Below, piece by piece: positions 1 to 7,178 of a stretch of DNA of 19,719 bases (position 1 is the stretch's first letter; the number at the start of each line of letters is the position of its first letter). This stretch comes from an uncultured Oscillospiraceae bacterium (GTDB lineage Bacteria; Bacillota; Clostridia; Oscillospirales; Acutalibacteraceae). The notes beneath the pieces were generated by a model. That model was not told the DNA's origin. It saw only the letters and a program-made list of their open reading frames with translations, and did no database searches. A program made the position numbers and the translations under genes. The stretch is taken from positions 1 through 19,719 of the forward strand of contig URPQ01000034.1 of assembly GCA_900549755.1 (NCBI GenBank), given 5' to 3'.

Positions 1-20
1 CAAAAAAAATTTAAGATTTT

Positions 21-50
21 TGCGGCGGGCGGAAATTCTCACCCGCCGCA
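21..50 (-). terminator. Terminator-like hairpin after rplA
   Basis: The arms TGCGGCGGG (21-29) and CCCGCCGCA (42-50) pair perfectly over 9 bp around a 12-nt loop. The hairpin begins 20 nt beyond the rplA stop codon. On the minus strand the stem is followed by a mixed A/T stretch and a T-run only about 10 nt later (2-9), so it is not a textbook intrinsic terminator. Because rplJ-rplL normally follow rplA, it could instead be the start of the L10 leader or a partial attenuator. The next gene lies outside the window, so this cannot be resolved here. Confidence 0.5.
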
Positions 51-70
51 ATGCTTTTTAAACTAAAGTC

Positions 71-766
71 TTATGCGCCGAACTTAGCAACATTGAGCTT
101 TATTCCGGGGCCCATAGTTGTAGCTATAACGCAGGACTTGATATACTGACCCTTAGTAGAAGCCGGCTTAGCCTTAACAATAGCAGCCATAAGCGCGTCA
201 AGGTTTTCCTGGAGCTTCTCAGCGCCGAATGAAACCTTGCCTATGGGGCAGTGAATAATGTTGGTCTTATCAAGACGGTACTCAATTTTACCTGCCTTTG
301 CCTCGGTAACAGCCTTGGCAACATCGGGGGTTACAGTACCTGCCTTCGGGGTAGGCATAAGACCGCGCGGTCCTAAAACCTTACCGAGGCGACCCACAAC
401 GCCCATCAAAACGGGAGTTGCGATTACAACATCAAAATCAAGCCAGTTTTCGTTCTGGATTTTAGCAACGAGCTCCTCAGCGCCTACAAAATCAGCGCCT
501 GCCTCTTTAGCAGCGTCAGCCTTATCGCCCTTAGCGAAAACAAGAGTTCTTACGGTTTTACCTGTTCCGTTAGGCAGAATAACCGCGCCTCTGACCTGCT
601 GGTCAGCGTGGCGAGAGTCAACGCCCAAGCGAACGTGAATTTCAACCGTTTCATCAAATTTAGCAGTGCCGGTTTTTACTGCAACCGCAACCGCCTCTTC
701 AGTATCGTAAAACTTACCGGTTTCAATAAGCTTTGCGCTGTCATTATATTTTTTACCGTGTTTCAT
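71..766 (-). CDS. rplA: 50S ribosomal protein L1
   Basis: This encodes ribosomal protein L1 (231 aa, the usual bacterial length), which binds 23S rRNA at the L1 stalk and helps release deacylated tRNA from the E site. In several bacteria it also represses its own operon by binding mRNA. Family signatures are visible: the N-terminal KHGKKY start, the central segment LGKVLGPRGLMPTPKAGTV around residues 127-145, and the C-terminal stretch ending in GPGIKLNV. The start is supported by a GGGAGG ribosome binding site 8-9 nt upstream. It lies 54 nt downstream of rplK in the same direction and is the last gene visible in this operon; rplJ and rplL would be expected off the left edge. The identification is secure. 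Confidence 0.98.
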   Translation of the reverse strand: MKHGKKYNDSAKLIETGKFYDTEEAVAVAVKTGTAKFDETVEIHVRLGVDSRHADQQVRGAVILPNGTGKTVRTLVFAKGDKADAAKEAGADFVGAEELVAKIQNENWLDFDVVIATPVLMGVVGRLGKVLGPRGLMPTPKAGTVTPDVAKAVTEAKAGKIEYRLDKTNIIHCPIGKVSFGAEKLQENLDALMAAIVKAKPASTKGQYIKSCVIATTMGPGIKLNVAKFGA

Positions 767-820
767 TGTTTACCTCCCAATAAGTGGTTAAATCGGAATT
801 TTCCTCCCACAAGAGAGAAT

Positions 821-1246
821 TTAATCGACAACTTCTATACCCATGCTGCGGGCAGTACCGGCTATCATACTCATAGCGGACTCAATGCTTGCAGCGTTAA
901 GGTCGGGCATCTTTGTTTCGGCGATTTTCTTAACTTGCTCTCTGGTGATTTTGGCAACCTTGGTTTTGTTAGGTGTGCCGGAAGCACTTTCAATGCCGCA
1001 AGCCTTCTTAATGAGAACGGCTGCCGGCGGAGTTTTAGTGATAAAACTGAACGAGTGATCTGCATAAACGGTGATAACAACCGGGATTATGAGACCGGCA
1101 TCATTCTTGGTTCTTTCATTAAATTCCTTGGTGAACGCCATGATGTTGACGCCGTGCTGACCGAGAGCAGGACCTACCGGCGGAGCCGGAGTAGCCTTAC
1201 CTGCGGGGATTTGAAGTTTAATGTAACCTGTGATTTTCTGAGCCAT
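821..1246 (-). CDS. rplK: 50S ribosomal protein L11
   Basis: Ribosomal protein L11 (141 aa, standard length) binds the GTPase-associated region of 23S rRNA and forms the base of the L7/L12 stalk; it is needed for RelA-type stringent signalling. The N-terminal domain shows the conserved KLQIPAGKATPAPPVGPALG stretch near residues 10-30, followed by GVNIMAF. The C-terminal RNA-binding domain contains KIAETKMPDLNA and ends with the SMGIEV motif. The start codon is preceded by GGAGGTG at ideal spacing. It sits between nusG and rplA, as in most Firmicutes, and a structured RNA of about 75 nt lies immediately upstream (1267-1342). The identification is secure. Confidence 0.98.
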   Translation of the reverse strand: MAQKITGYIKLQIPAGKATPAPPVGPALGQHGVNIMAFTKEFNERTKNDAGLIIPVVITVYADHSFSFITKTPPAAVLIKKACGIESASGTPNKTKVAKITREQVKKIAETKMPDLNAASIESAMSMIAGTARSMGIEVVD

Positions 1247-1266
1247 TTGTTTGCACCTCCATTATT

Positions 1267-1342
1267 CGTGGTAGCGGCGAAAAAACGCCTTTCGGAGCGG
1301 TCATATTCCGTTCCTCCCACCGTGGCACCGTAAGCCTGTGCC
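1267..1342 (-). promoter_or_regulatory. Structured mRNA leader of rplK-rplA (candidate L1 autoregulatory site)
   Basis: The 150-nt nusG-rplK spacer folds into several helices on the minus strand. An outer helix joins CTACCACG (complement of 1267-1274) to CGGTGGGAG (complement of 1314-1322), with one bulged G and one G-A mismatch. It encloses two hairpins: GGCG/CGCC at 1276-1289 and a CGG/CCG-centred hairpin at about 1294-1314. A further GGCAC/GTGCC hairpin lies at 1324-1342. In other bacteria the rplK-rplA mRNA leader imitates the 23S rRNA binding site of L1 and allows feedback repression. The location and the irregular GGGAG-containing helix fit that role. The assignment is inferred, not proven. 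Confidence 0.55.
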
Positions 1343-1396
1343 GGGCTCCCGCGTTATAAGCGGATAAGTTAATAAGCATTTCTGCGTATTAAGCAT

Positions 1397-1924
1397 TTAG
1401 TCATCGAGCGCTATCTGGTCAAGCTCGAATTCAACCGGAGTTTCCCTGCCGAACATTGAAAGCGCCACGCAGACGTTATTGTTCGCAGTGTCAACCGATT
1501 TAACGGTTCCGGAATAGCCCTCAAGCGGGCCGCTGATGATCTTAACGTTATCTCCCTCGCGGTAGCCTACCTCAACGCTGTGCTTTTCAACGCCTAATGC
1601 AACTACCTCTTCATCCGTTAGCGGAACAGGCTTTGAAGCCGGCCCCACAAAACCGGTGCAGCCGCGAATGTTTCTTACAACATACCAGCTGTCGTCGGTC
1701 ACTATCATTTTAATGAGTACGTAACCGGGGAATATTTTACGTTCAACCTCGCGTTTTTTATCTTCCTTAATTTCGGTTACGGTTTCGGTAGGAATTTTAA
1801 TATCCTGAATTAAATCCTGCATACCGCGGCTTTCAACCATTGTTGCCAGGTCGCTTGCAACCTTATTCTCATAACCGGAATAGGTATGAACCACATACCA
1901 TCTTGCTTCTTGTGTATCAGCCAT
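1397..1924 (-). CDS. nusG: Transcription termination/antitermination factor NusG
   Basis: NusG (175 aa, typical length) binds RNA polymerase near the clamp, modulates pausing, and links transcription to Rho or to the ribosome. The NGN domain occupies roughly residues 7-110 with the hallmark RWYVVHTYSGYENKV start, IFPGYVLI (64-71) and the NIRGCTGFVG stretch (85-94). The KOW domain follows at about 120-155 (EGDNVKIISGPLEGYSG). The start is preceded by GGAGG about 8 nt away. It lies 17 nt downstream of secE and upstream of the structured rplK leader, which is the conserved order. Nothing is odd in the protein. The identification is secure. Confidence 0.98.
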   Translation of the reverse strand: MADTQEARWYVVHTYSGYENKVASDLATMVESRGMQDLIQDIKIPTETVTEIKEDKKREVERKIFPGYVLIKMIVTDDSWYVVRNIRGCTGFVGPASKPVPLTDEEVVALGVEKHSVEVGYREGDNVKIISGPLEGYSGTVKSVDTANNNVCVALSMFGRETPVEFELDQIALDD

Positions 1925-1941
1925 AAACTACCTCCGGCGGC

Positions 1942-2631
1942 TTACACGCCCAATATCAGTTTTAAAAGCTGACCGAGACCGTAATCCACCAACCATATAA
2001 ACGCGCCGACTACAGCGCACATTATAAGCACGATAACCGTGTTTTTAACCACGTCACGCGGACCGGGCCATACGATTTTCTTAACCTCGCTCTTATAATC
2101 GCGGAAGAAACGTATAACGCGTTTTACTATGGTGAGCTTTTCGCCCTTTGATTCTGCAACCTCAATATAATCATCTATAAAGAGATAAGCCGCAGCAAGC
2201 GCTGTAAATACCAAAAGGGCAATTGCAGTAATAAGCACAAAGCTTGAGTAGGTAACGCCGGTAACATCCGGTAACGGACGCTTATCAACAAACTTATAAG
2301 GATTGCTTAAAGCGATAACCAGCATATAAATTGTGCTTACCAAGCCCACTGCCGGGGCAAAGTAGCGAAGCTTTTTGGATTTAAAGGAAAAAATGCTCAA
2401 AATAAAGGCAATAGCGGTCAGTAGCAGGCAAAACAGAATATCGGACGATTTCGCCATTGTGTATTCCGTTCCGCCGACAGTAACCTTGCTGCCGAAGGCG
2501 AGAACCGCACCTACTACCGAAGCATTGTTTCCGCCGCTTGTAATATTTGCAAACGGCATAAAGAACAGAACGAGCGAAGCAAGACCGAAAACCGACGCCG
2601 CAAAGCGGCAAATTTTGTTTATTACTTTCAT
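1942..2631 (-). CDS. secE: Preprotein translocase subunit SecE with multi-pass N-terminal extension
   Basis: SecE clamps SecY in the Sec translocon of the cytoplasmic membrane. The diagnostic domain is at the C-terminus, residues about 168-229: an amphipathic segment with FFRDYKSEVKKIVWPGP (175-191) followed by one membrane helix (196-216). Most single-helix bacterial SecE proteins are about 60-80 aa, but this one has 229 aa. The extra N-terminal part contains four likely membrane helices (about 10-30, 64-83, 88-108 and 129-152) and an acidic connector. The start is supported by AGGAGGG 8 nt upstream and no frameshift is needed, so the extension appears genuine. It lies 12 nt after rpmG and 17 nt before nusG, the normal secE position. 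The function of the extension is unknown. Confidence 0.93.
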   Translation of the reverse strand: MKVINKICRFAASVFGLASLVLFFMPFANITSGGNNASVVGAVLAFGSKVTVGGTEYTMAKSSDILFCLLLTAIAFILSIFSFKSKKLRYFAPAVGLVSTIYMLVIALSNPYKFVDKRPLPDVTGVTYSSFVLITAIALLVFTALAAAYLFIDDYIEVAESKGEKLTIVKRVIRFFRDYKSEVKKIVWPGPRDVVKNTVIVLIMCAVVGAFIWLVDYGLGQLLKLILGV

Positions 2632-2643
2632 TCGTCCACCCTC

Positions 2644-2793
2644 CTACTTCGTTTCCTTGTGTAAGGTGTGCTTCTTGCAGAACCTGCAATACTTGTTCAT
2701 TTCAAGCCTATCAGGATCGTTTTTCTTGTTTTTCATTGTGTTGTAATTGCGCTGCTTGCATTCAGTGCATGCAAGTGTGATTTTAACTCTCAT
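2644..2793 (-). CDS. rpmG: 50S ribosomal protein L33, zinc-binding type
   Basis: This 49-codon gene encodes ribosomal protein L33 of the large subunit. The protein starts MRVKITLACTECKQRNY and ends CRFCKKHTLHKETK. It keeps two CxxC pairs (C9/C12 and C36/C39), so it is the zinc-binding (C+) form; many Firmicutes also carry zinc-free paralogues used in zinc limitation. The ATG is preceded by GGGAGGTG about 7 nt upstream. It is the first gene of the rpmG-secE-nusG-rplK-rplA operon, 12 nt before secE, which matches the typical clostridial order. The identification is secure from motif, length and context. Confidence 0.96.
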   Translation of the reverse strand: MRVKITLACTECKQRNYNTMKNKKNDPDRLEMNKYCRFCKKHTLHKETK

Positions 2794-2998
2794 AACGGCA
2801 CCTCCCGCTTTACGGAAATATTTTTTGCTTTTACTAATTCAAGCCGATTTATTCGGCAACGTAAAAGTAAACGCCTCCCTCGGTTTTGCCCGTCCCGTTG
2901 CACCCGCACGCGCTGAAAACGCGCACGAAAAGCACACGCGCAGGGGCGCATGGCATTACAACCGGTTCCTTTACAAAAAAAAAGAACCTTTCAGAGGT
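2794..2998 (-). promoter_or_regulatory. Long 5' leader of the rpmG-secE-nusG-rplK-rplA operon
   Basis: About 205 nt separate the predicted transcription start (near 2998) from the rpmG start. Just after the start site is a GGTTC/GAACC hairpin (arms 2964-2968 and 2984-2988) whose loop holds nine consecutive T on the minus strand. A GC-rich part with CGCG-rich inverted repeats follows at about 2890-2945. A 35-codon reading frame (2849-2956, minus) spans the GC-rich part. It has only a weak, distant AAAGGA upstream and resembles no protein family I recognise. The leader may carry attenuation or ribosomal-protein control; this is inference. Confidence 0.4.
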
Positions 2999-3004
2999 AA
3001 TAGT

Positions 3005-3033
3005 ATTATAGCATATACTCTGTAAAAGGTCAA
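3005..3033 (-). promoter_or_regulatory. Sigma-A promoter of the ribosomal/Sec operon
   Basis: On the minus strand TTGACC (complement of 3028-3033) and TATAAT (complement of 3005-3010) are separated by exactly 17 nt. This is nearly a perfect housekeeping promoter and points into the rpmG-secE-nusG-rplK-rplA operon. The predicted start is near 2998. Confidence 0.88.
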
Positions 3034-3124
3034 GCATTTTTTGTAAAATAGCTTTCCGGGCTCTGCCGTCCGATTTCTTCGTATTGACAGGCATATCCGC
3101 ATAGTCCTGTTTACTAATATTATA

Positions 3125-3194
3125 CTTCACCCCGGCAGCCCTTTCGGGGTGTCGGGGTGAAGGTTCGGCTTATCAATATTTTACTCAATATTGA
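3125..3194 (-). terminator. Tandem hairpins ending the surface-protein/peptide unit
   Basis: Two hairpins lie between the 36-aa peptide gene and the next promoter. The first on the minus strand (3173-3194) is AT-rich, with TCAATATT/AATATTGA arms and a 6-nt loop. The second (3125-3162) has a perfect 10-bp stem CTTCACCCCG/CGGGGTGAAG and a further mismatched inner helix closed on the minus strand by a GAAA (GNRA) tetraloop. No clear T-run follows the GC-rich hairpin. It may therefore act as a transcript-stabilising 3' end or a weak terminator rather than a classic intrinsic one. Confidence 0.5.
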
Positions 3195-3215
3195 CAGTTC
3201 TCTGTTAAATTCTAA

Positions 3216-3326
3216 TTACCACGGTGAGGTGCTTCCGCCCTGATCCATACTGCTGCTTGCAGTAACAACATCGTTAGTTTCAAGCTTTATTACTTCAAGC
3301 TCGGGCTTTTGAAATAAATTTTTCAT
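3216..3326 (-). CDS. Small 36-aa peptide, function unknown
   Basis: This short gene begins at an ATG preceded by AGGAGGG at 6-nt spacing, one of the best ribosome binding sites in the window. It starts 24 nt after the stop of the large surface protein, so the two are very likely cotranscribed. The peptide starts MKNLFQKPELEVIKLETND, continues VVTAS, and ends in a Ser/Gly-rich tail finishing SPW. It has no hydrophobic signal or membrane segment. The KPE-x-EVIKLE-x-x-DVVTAS pattern resembles small unannotated clostridial peptides that I recall only by their style. I cannot assign a function. A modified or processed peptide precursor, or a chaperone-like partner of the surface protein, are possibilities and are inference only. 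Confidence 0.7.
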   Translation of the reverse strand: MKNLFQKPELEVIKLETNDVVTASSSMDQGGSTSPW

Positions 3327-3350
3327 TTTCTTCCCTCCTTAATTTTCCTT

Positions 3351-6300
3351 TCAGATAGGCTTAGATATCTGAACAGTTGTGTAAATTGTCACAACCTTGC
3401 CGTCCTTAATAAAGGTGAAGTAAGCACGCGCATAAACGGCGTTAGCTTTCGCAGTATCGCTGGACAATGTAAATGTATGCGCATATGTGCCCTCAACAGT
3501 CGTAAGACGAGTTGCCTTTTTAAGAATTGTTGAGTTATCAACATTTTCAAGTGTAAGCTCTTTGCTGTTATCCTTTGCAAGAATTATACCTGCCTCAACA
3601 AATGTATAAGAGCTGTCAGCAGACCAAGCGGCAGTAAAGATAATATACTGTGAACCGTTACCGGTTTCTTTTCTTTCGCTTACAAGCAAGGTAATAACAG
3701 GCTCCTTAACCACAACAGTATCGGAATAACGGGCTTCAAGCGCAACATTACCTGTAACATAGAAAGAATATGCCTTATCATAGCTTACAAGAGTTCCGTT
3801 GATATACCAGCCGGCAAACTCTTTGCCTTCTATATCCTCAGCCGTTACGGTTACATATGACCCGTATGTATATTTGCCTTTTTCTATACCATCTACTGTA
3901 ACAGTATAAACTGTTTCGGTATCAGCTTTATACTTTGCATAAATAGTAATTGCGGCATTTCCGTTTACTTTAATTCTGCCGTTTTCTTCCTCATACTTAT
4001 TTCCGTCAGCGTCATACCAACCGATAAACGTATATCCTGCATAAGCAATAAGGTTTGTGGGAACATTTACATAACCGTCACTATCAGCAGAAATTGCCAT
4101 AAGAATTGTATTGCCCATATCTCTGAAAGTAACATATGCACTGTCTTCTGAATAACAGAATACTGCTTTTATAGTAAGGTTATCGCCCAAATAAAAGCTG
4201 TATGTCGGGGCATCGGAAATAACACGTCCCTCACTGTTCACCCAATAAAGGAATGTTGAACCAGCACGCGGAACAGCCTTTACTGTAAACTGAGTTCCGA
4301 TTTCATAAGGAACTTTAGTAATTGAGTTGCTCCAAATACCGGAATCACTGCCATTTATTGAATATTCCACTTTTCCGGCACCGTTTATATCAACAGAAAG
4401 ATTTCTTTTTTCGGTAGTTACCTTAGGCTCAACACCGTATGTACCGTCAGTGTTAGCCTTGGGCGCATAGCCGGCTGCACAGTAGTCGGCAGGAACAGCG
4501 CTTGAGAATGTACCGCCCGAAATTGAAACCATTGATACCGATGTTTCACGAACAAGTACAGCTTGTTTTCCGGCAGCACCGAGTATCTGACCACCGGATA
4601 TGCCAATGGCAACTACGTTTGTTTTGCTGGCGTCGTTACCGATTTCACGAATAGCAGTTGAATACTTACTCCTAACAACCGCGTTACCTGAAATGTTAAT
4701 CTTCACCTGTCCTGCATAACCGACGTAGGAATCAATCAAAATAGCAGAGCCGTCATAGCTTATGCCATTAGTTTGAGAATATTTATCATCGATAACATCG
4801 TCCTTGCAAACACCTCTTACTTCACCGCCGCTTATATTCAGAGTGCCTGACTTAATTCCGATTCCGCAATAGCCTTCAACTAATCCGCCCGTAATATTAA
4901 CATTGCAAAGCTGTGGCAAATACATTGCAAGCTTATCCGATAAAACTTTGGCTCCGTCATAAATATAAATGTCGGTAGTGCCCTTATCTGATCCGTTGCC
5001 CTGAATAGCCTGCATCTTTATTGCCTTAACAGTGCCGTAAACCTTCAGAACCGGGTTATGAGCCTCCCCAGACGGCTCAAAGAGTATAGCCGGGTAGCAA
5101 TCTTTAACATCCGCATTTGCAGATATTGTGGTAGCCTTATCAACGGTTACATTTGCATTGCCGTTAATAAGTAATAACGAGCTTTCAATAGCAGCGCCTT
5201 CTATATTTACATTCTGCAATGAAAGCTGACCGTAAACATTCATAGCGCCATAGTTATCGGCAACATTTATAGTACCGTTTTCAAATGTAACGCTTGCAGC
5301 TTCGGCTATATTGAACATATAACTGCCGGTTTTGCCTGTTAAGGTTTTTCCGTTTAAATCTATTATAAGATTTTTTGCAATAGAAAGCGTACTATTAACC
5401 TCTATATCCGCTAGTAAGGTTATAGTTTTACCCTTTGCGGCTAACCTTATAGCGTCTGCAAGAGTTTCATACTTTTTGGTGCCGATTTGAGCTACATAGC
5501 TGCCCTCTTTTACGCCGTATGTGCCGTCGGCATTTTTCGTCGGGATATAGCCGTTTGCGCAATATCCGTCTGAAATTTTCTTATTAAATGTACCGCCGGA
5601 AACTTTTGTGCTGCCCGCAGCCGCATTTGTTACACGTACAGTCCATGCGGTTGAGCGTGTGCACAGATTCTTGAACGTACCGCCCGTAATTACCGTAGAG
5701 GGTGAAGAACTGCCGCTCTTATCGGTGTGAATAACCTGCGCCTGTCCGTACGGAGCATTCTTATCGCCCTGAATGAATGTACCGCCGCTTATCTCAAGCT
5801 TTCCGTAGTTGAAAATAACTCCCGTAAAGCCTTTTGAAGTTCCTTTTTCAAGCGTAAACGTACCGCCTGTGATAGTAAGCTTAGAGCCTTCTTCACTCTT
5901 AACAGTATTTAAACCGCCGGTATATGTACCGCTGTTTATTGTAAGCGTGCCCCAGTTATCAACCATAGAAGAACCGGTGTTGCCTGCCGTTGCGGTTACA
6001 TCCTCAAGTGTGGCAGAAGCGCCCTTCTTAACCTCGATGTTATAATAGCTTGCGCCGCCTATAACATTACCGTTTTTAACAGTTACGTTATTTACTGTAA
6101 TTGAAGTCGTTGCTTTGCCGACGCCTGTATTTGTGAGCGTCTTACCGCCGAGGTCAAGCGTAATGCTCTTGCTAATTAAAACATCCTCGGTTGTGTCGGA
6201 AAGCAGTGTTACTGTATCGCCGTTATTTGCCGCTGCAATAGCCGCATTGACGGTTTCGTATTTAACGCCGTTTAGCTCGGCTACATATTTGCCGGATTTT

Positions 6301-7178
6301 ACGCCGTAAGTACCGTCTTTATTCGTTGTCGGAATAAAGCCGTCAGCGCAGTAATCGGGATTTATTTCATAAGCAAATTTACCGCCTGAAATAGCAATAT
6401 TTGCAGGCACATTGCTCTCAACACTAAACTTCCCGTTGAATGTACCGTTTTTAATATTAAGCTGACGGCTCTGACCCTCGCCTATTACGCCGCTGATTTC
6501 AATGTTACCGTTAATTACGCTATTACCTTCAACAGTGACAGATACCGAAGGATAGCTACTATAACGGCAAACATCAAACGCAACGGGAGAATATTTTGTT
6601 CCCTCGGCATTGCCGGCGTTTATTATTGAATCCTTAATTACAGTATTACCGTTATTGTTTGAAATGGTGTATACAGTCTGTTTTCCGCCTGATACAGTCA
6701 TATTATCCAATGTAAGGTTGCTGTAATTCTGAATCATAATAGCCGGAGCGCCCGACCATTCGGTTATATCATCACCCGCAATAGACGCGTCGCCGTAAAT
6801 AAAACCGTTTTTCATGGTTATTGTATTGCCCGCAAGTAGTTGGAAACCGTTGCTTGCCGTGCCTGCGCTGCCAACAAGCTTTCCGCCTACTGTATATGAA
6901 TGTTTGGCAAAATCAATAGTAATTCCGGTTGGATATTTATTTGTGTTTACCATAATGCCGTCACCGCTGCAATCTGCAAGCAGAGTTACGGTATCACCAT
7001 CTTTTGCCGCTGCAATAGCTTCTGCAAGAGTTTTGTACTCTGCCTCGCCTATTTTGGCAACAGTTGCAGTCTCGCCCTCAGCGATTGTAGCAAATGCTAC
7101 ACTCGGGATAAGACTTAAGCACATTAGGACAGACAACAGCAAACTTAACAGCTTTTTGCCTATAAATGACTTATTCAT
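3351..7178 (-). CDS. Secreted surface protein with three beta-helix-like modules and InlB-type repeats
   Basis: The 1275-aa product has a clear signal peptide (KK at 8-9, hydrophobic core 10-24, likely cut after AFA30). Three homologous modules follow. Each opens with a Y-E/K-T-(L/V)-x-x-AI-x-x-A segment then TLLAD-like text (39-69, 299-328, 562-591), continues with Asn/Gly-rich short-period repeats (ISGG, ITGG, LTI) typical of right-handed beta-helices, and closes with YCA-x-G-x-x-P-x-x-N-x-DGTYGV (277-293, 540-556, 900-916). Then come Listeria-Bacteroides (InlB B)-like repeats at about 925-1008, 1014-1084 (TFIGWYDADGNKY) and 1088-1151, and a 118-aa C-terminal beta domain. No LPXTG, SLH, dockerin or C-terminal membrane helix is visible, so anchoring is unclear. 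A start at 7190 is in frame, but that ATG overlaps the ribosome binding site AAAGGATG, so 7178 is preferred. Adhesion or glycan binding is a guess. Confidence 0.85.
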   Translation of the reverse strand: MNKSFIGKKLLSLLLSVLMCLSLIPSVAFATIAEGETATVAKIGEAEYKTLAEAIAAAKDGDTVTLLADCSGDGIMVNTNKYPTGITIDFAKHSYTVGGKLVGSAGTASNGFQLLAGNTITMKNGFIYGDASIAGDDITEWSGAPAIMIQNYSNLTLDNMTVSGGKQTVYTISNNNGNTVIKDSIINAGNAEGTKYSPVAFDVCRYSSYPSVSVTVEGNSVINGNIEISGVIGEGQSRQLNIKNGTFNGKFSVESNVPANIAISGGKFAYEINPDYCADGFIPTTNKDGTYGVKSGKYVAELNGVKYETVNAAIAAANNGDTVTLLSDTTEDVLISKSITLDLGGKTLTNTGVGKATTSITVNNVTVKNGNVIGGASYYNIEVKKGASATLEDVTATAGNTGSSMVDNWGTLTINSGTYTGGLNTVKSEEGSKLTITGGTFTLEKGTSKGFTGVIFNYGKLEISGGTFIQGDKNAPYGQAQVIHTDKSGSSSPSTVITGGTFKNLCTRSTAWTVRVTNAAAGSTKVSGGTFNKKISDGYCANGYIPTKNADGTYGVKEGSYVAQIGTKKYETLADAIRLAAKGKTITLLADIEVNSTLSIAKNLIIDLNGKTLTGKTGSYMFNIAEAASVTFENGTINVADNYGAMNVYGQLSLQNVNIEGAAIESSLLLINGNANVTVDKATTISANADVKDCYPAILFEPSGEAHNPVLKVYGTVKAIKMQAIQGNGSDKGTTDIYIYDGAKVLSDKLAMYLPQLCNVNITGGLVEGYCGIGIKSGTLNISGGEVRGVCKDDVIDDKYSQTNGISYDGSAILIDSYVGYAGQVKINISGNAVVRSKYSTAIREIGNDASKTNVVAIGISGGQILGAAGKQAVLVRETSVSMVSISGGTFSSAVPADYCAAGYAPKANTDGTYGVEPKVTTEKRNLSVDINGAGKVEYSINGSDSGIWSNSITKVPYEIGTQFTVKAVPRAGSTFLYWVNSEGRVISDAPTYSFYLGDNLTIKAVFCYSEDSAYVTFRDMGNTILMAISADSDGYVNVPTNLIAYAGYTFIGWYDADGNKYEEENGRIKVNGNAAITIYAKYKADTETVYTVTVDGIEKGKYTYGSYVTVTAEDIEGKEFAGWYINGTLVSYDKAYSFYVTGNVALEARYSDTVVVKEPVITLLVSERKETGNGSQYIIFTAAWSADSSYTFVEAGIILAKDNSKELTLENVDNSTILKKATRLTTVEGTYAHTFTLSSDTAKANAVYARAYFTFIKDGKVVTIYTTVQISKPI

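Noticed and set aside
608..1333. Long plus-strand frame antisense to rplA and rplK
   Set aside because: It overlaps two certain ribosomal protein genes, has no ribosome binding site and gives no protein-like pattern.
2849..3130. A 93-codon minus frame spanning the ribosomal operon promoter
   Set aside because: Its first half lies across the promoter boxes and the upstream spacer; only the last 35 codons fall within the transcript and are mentioned with the leader.
3351..7178. Possible CRISPR or DNA tandem repeat in the repetitive region
   Set aside because: The repetition is at protein level with diverged codons and module lengths of 260-360 aa; there are no short identical DNA repeats with regular spacers.
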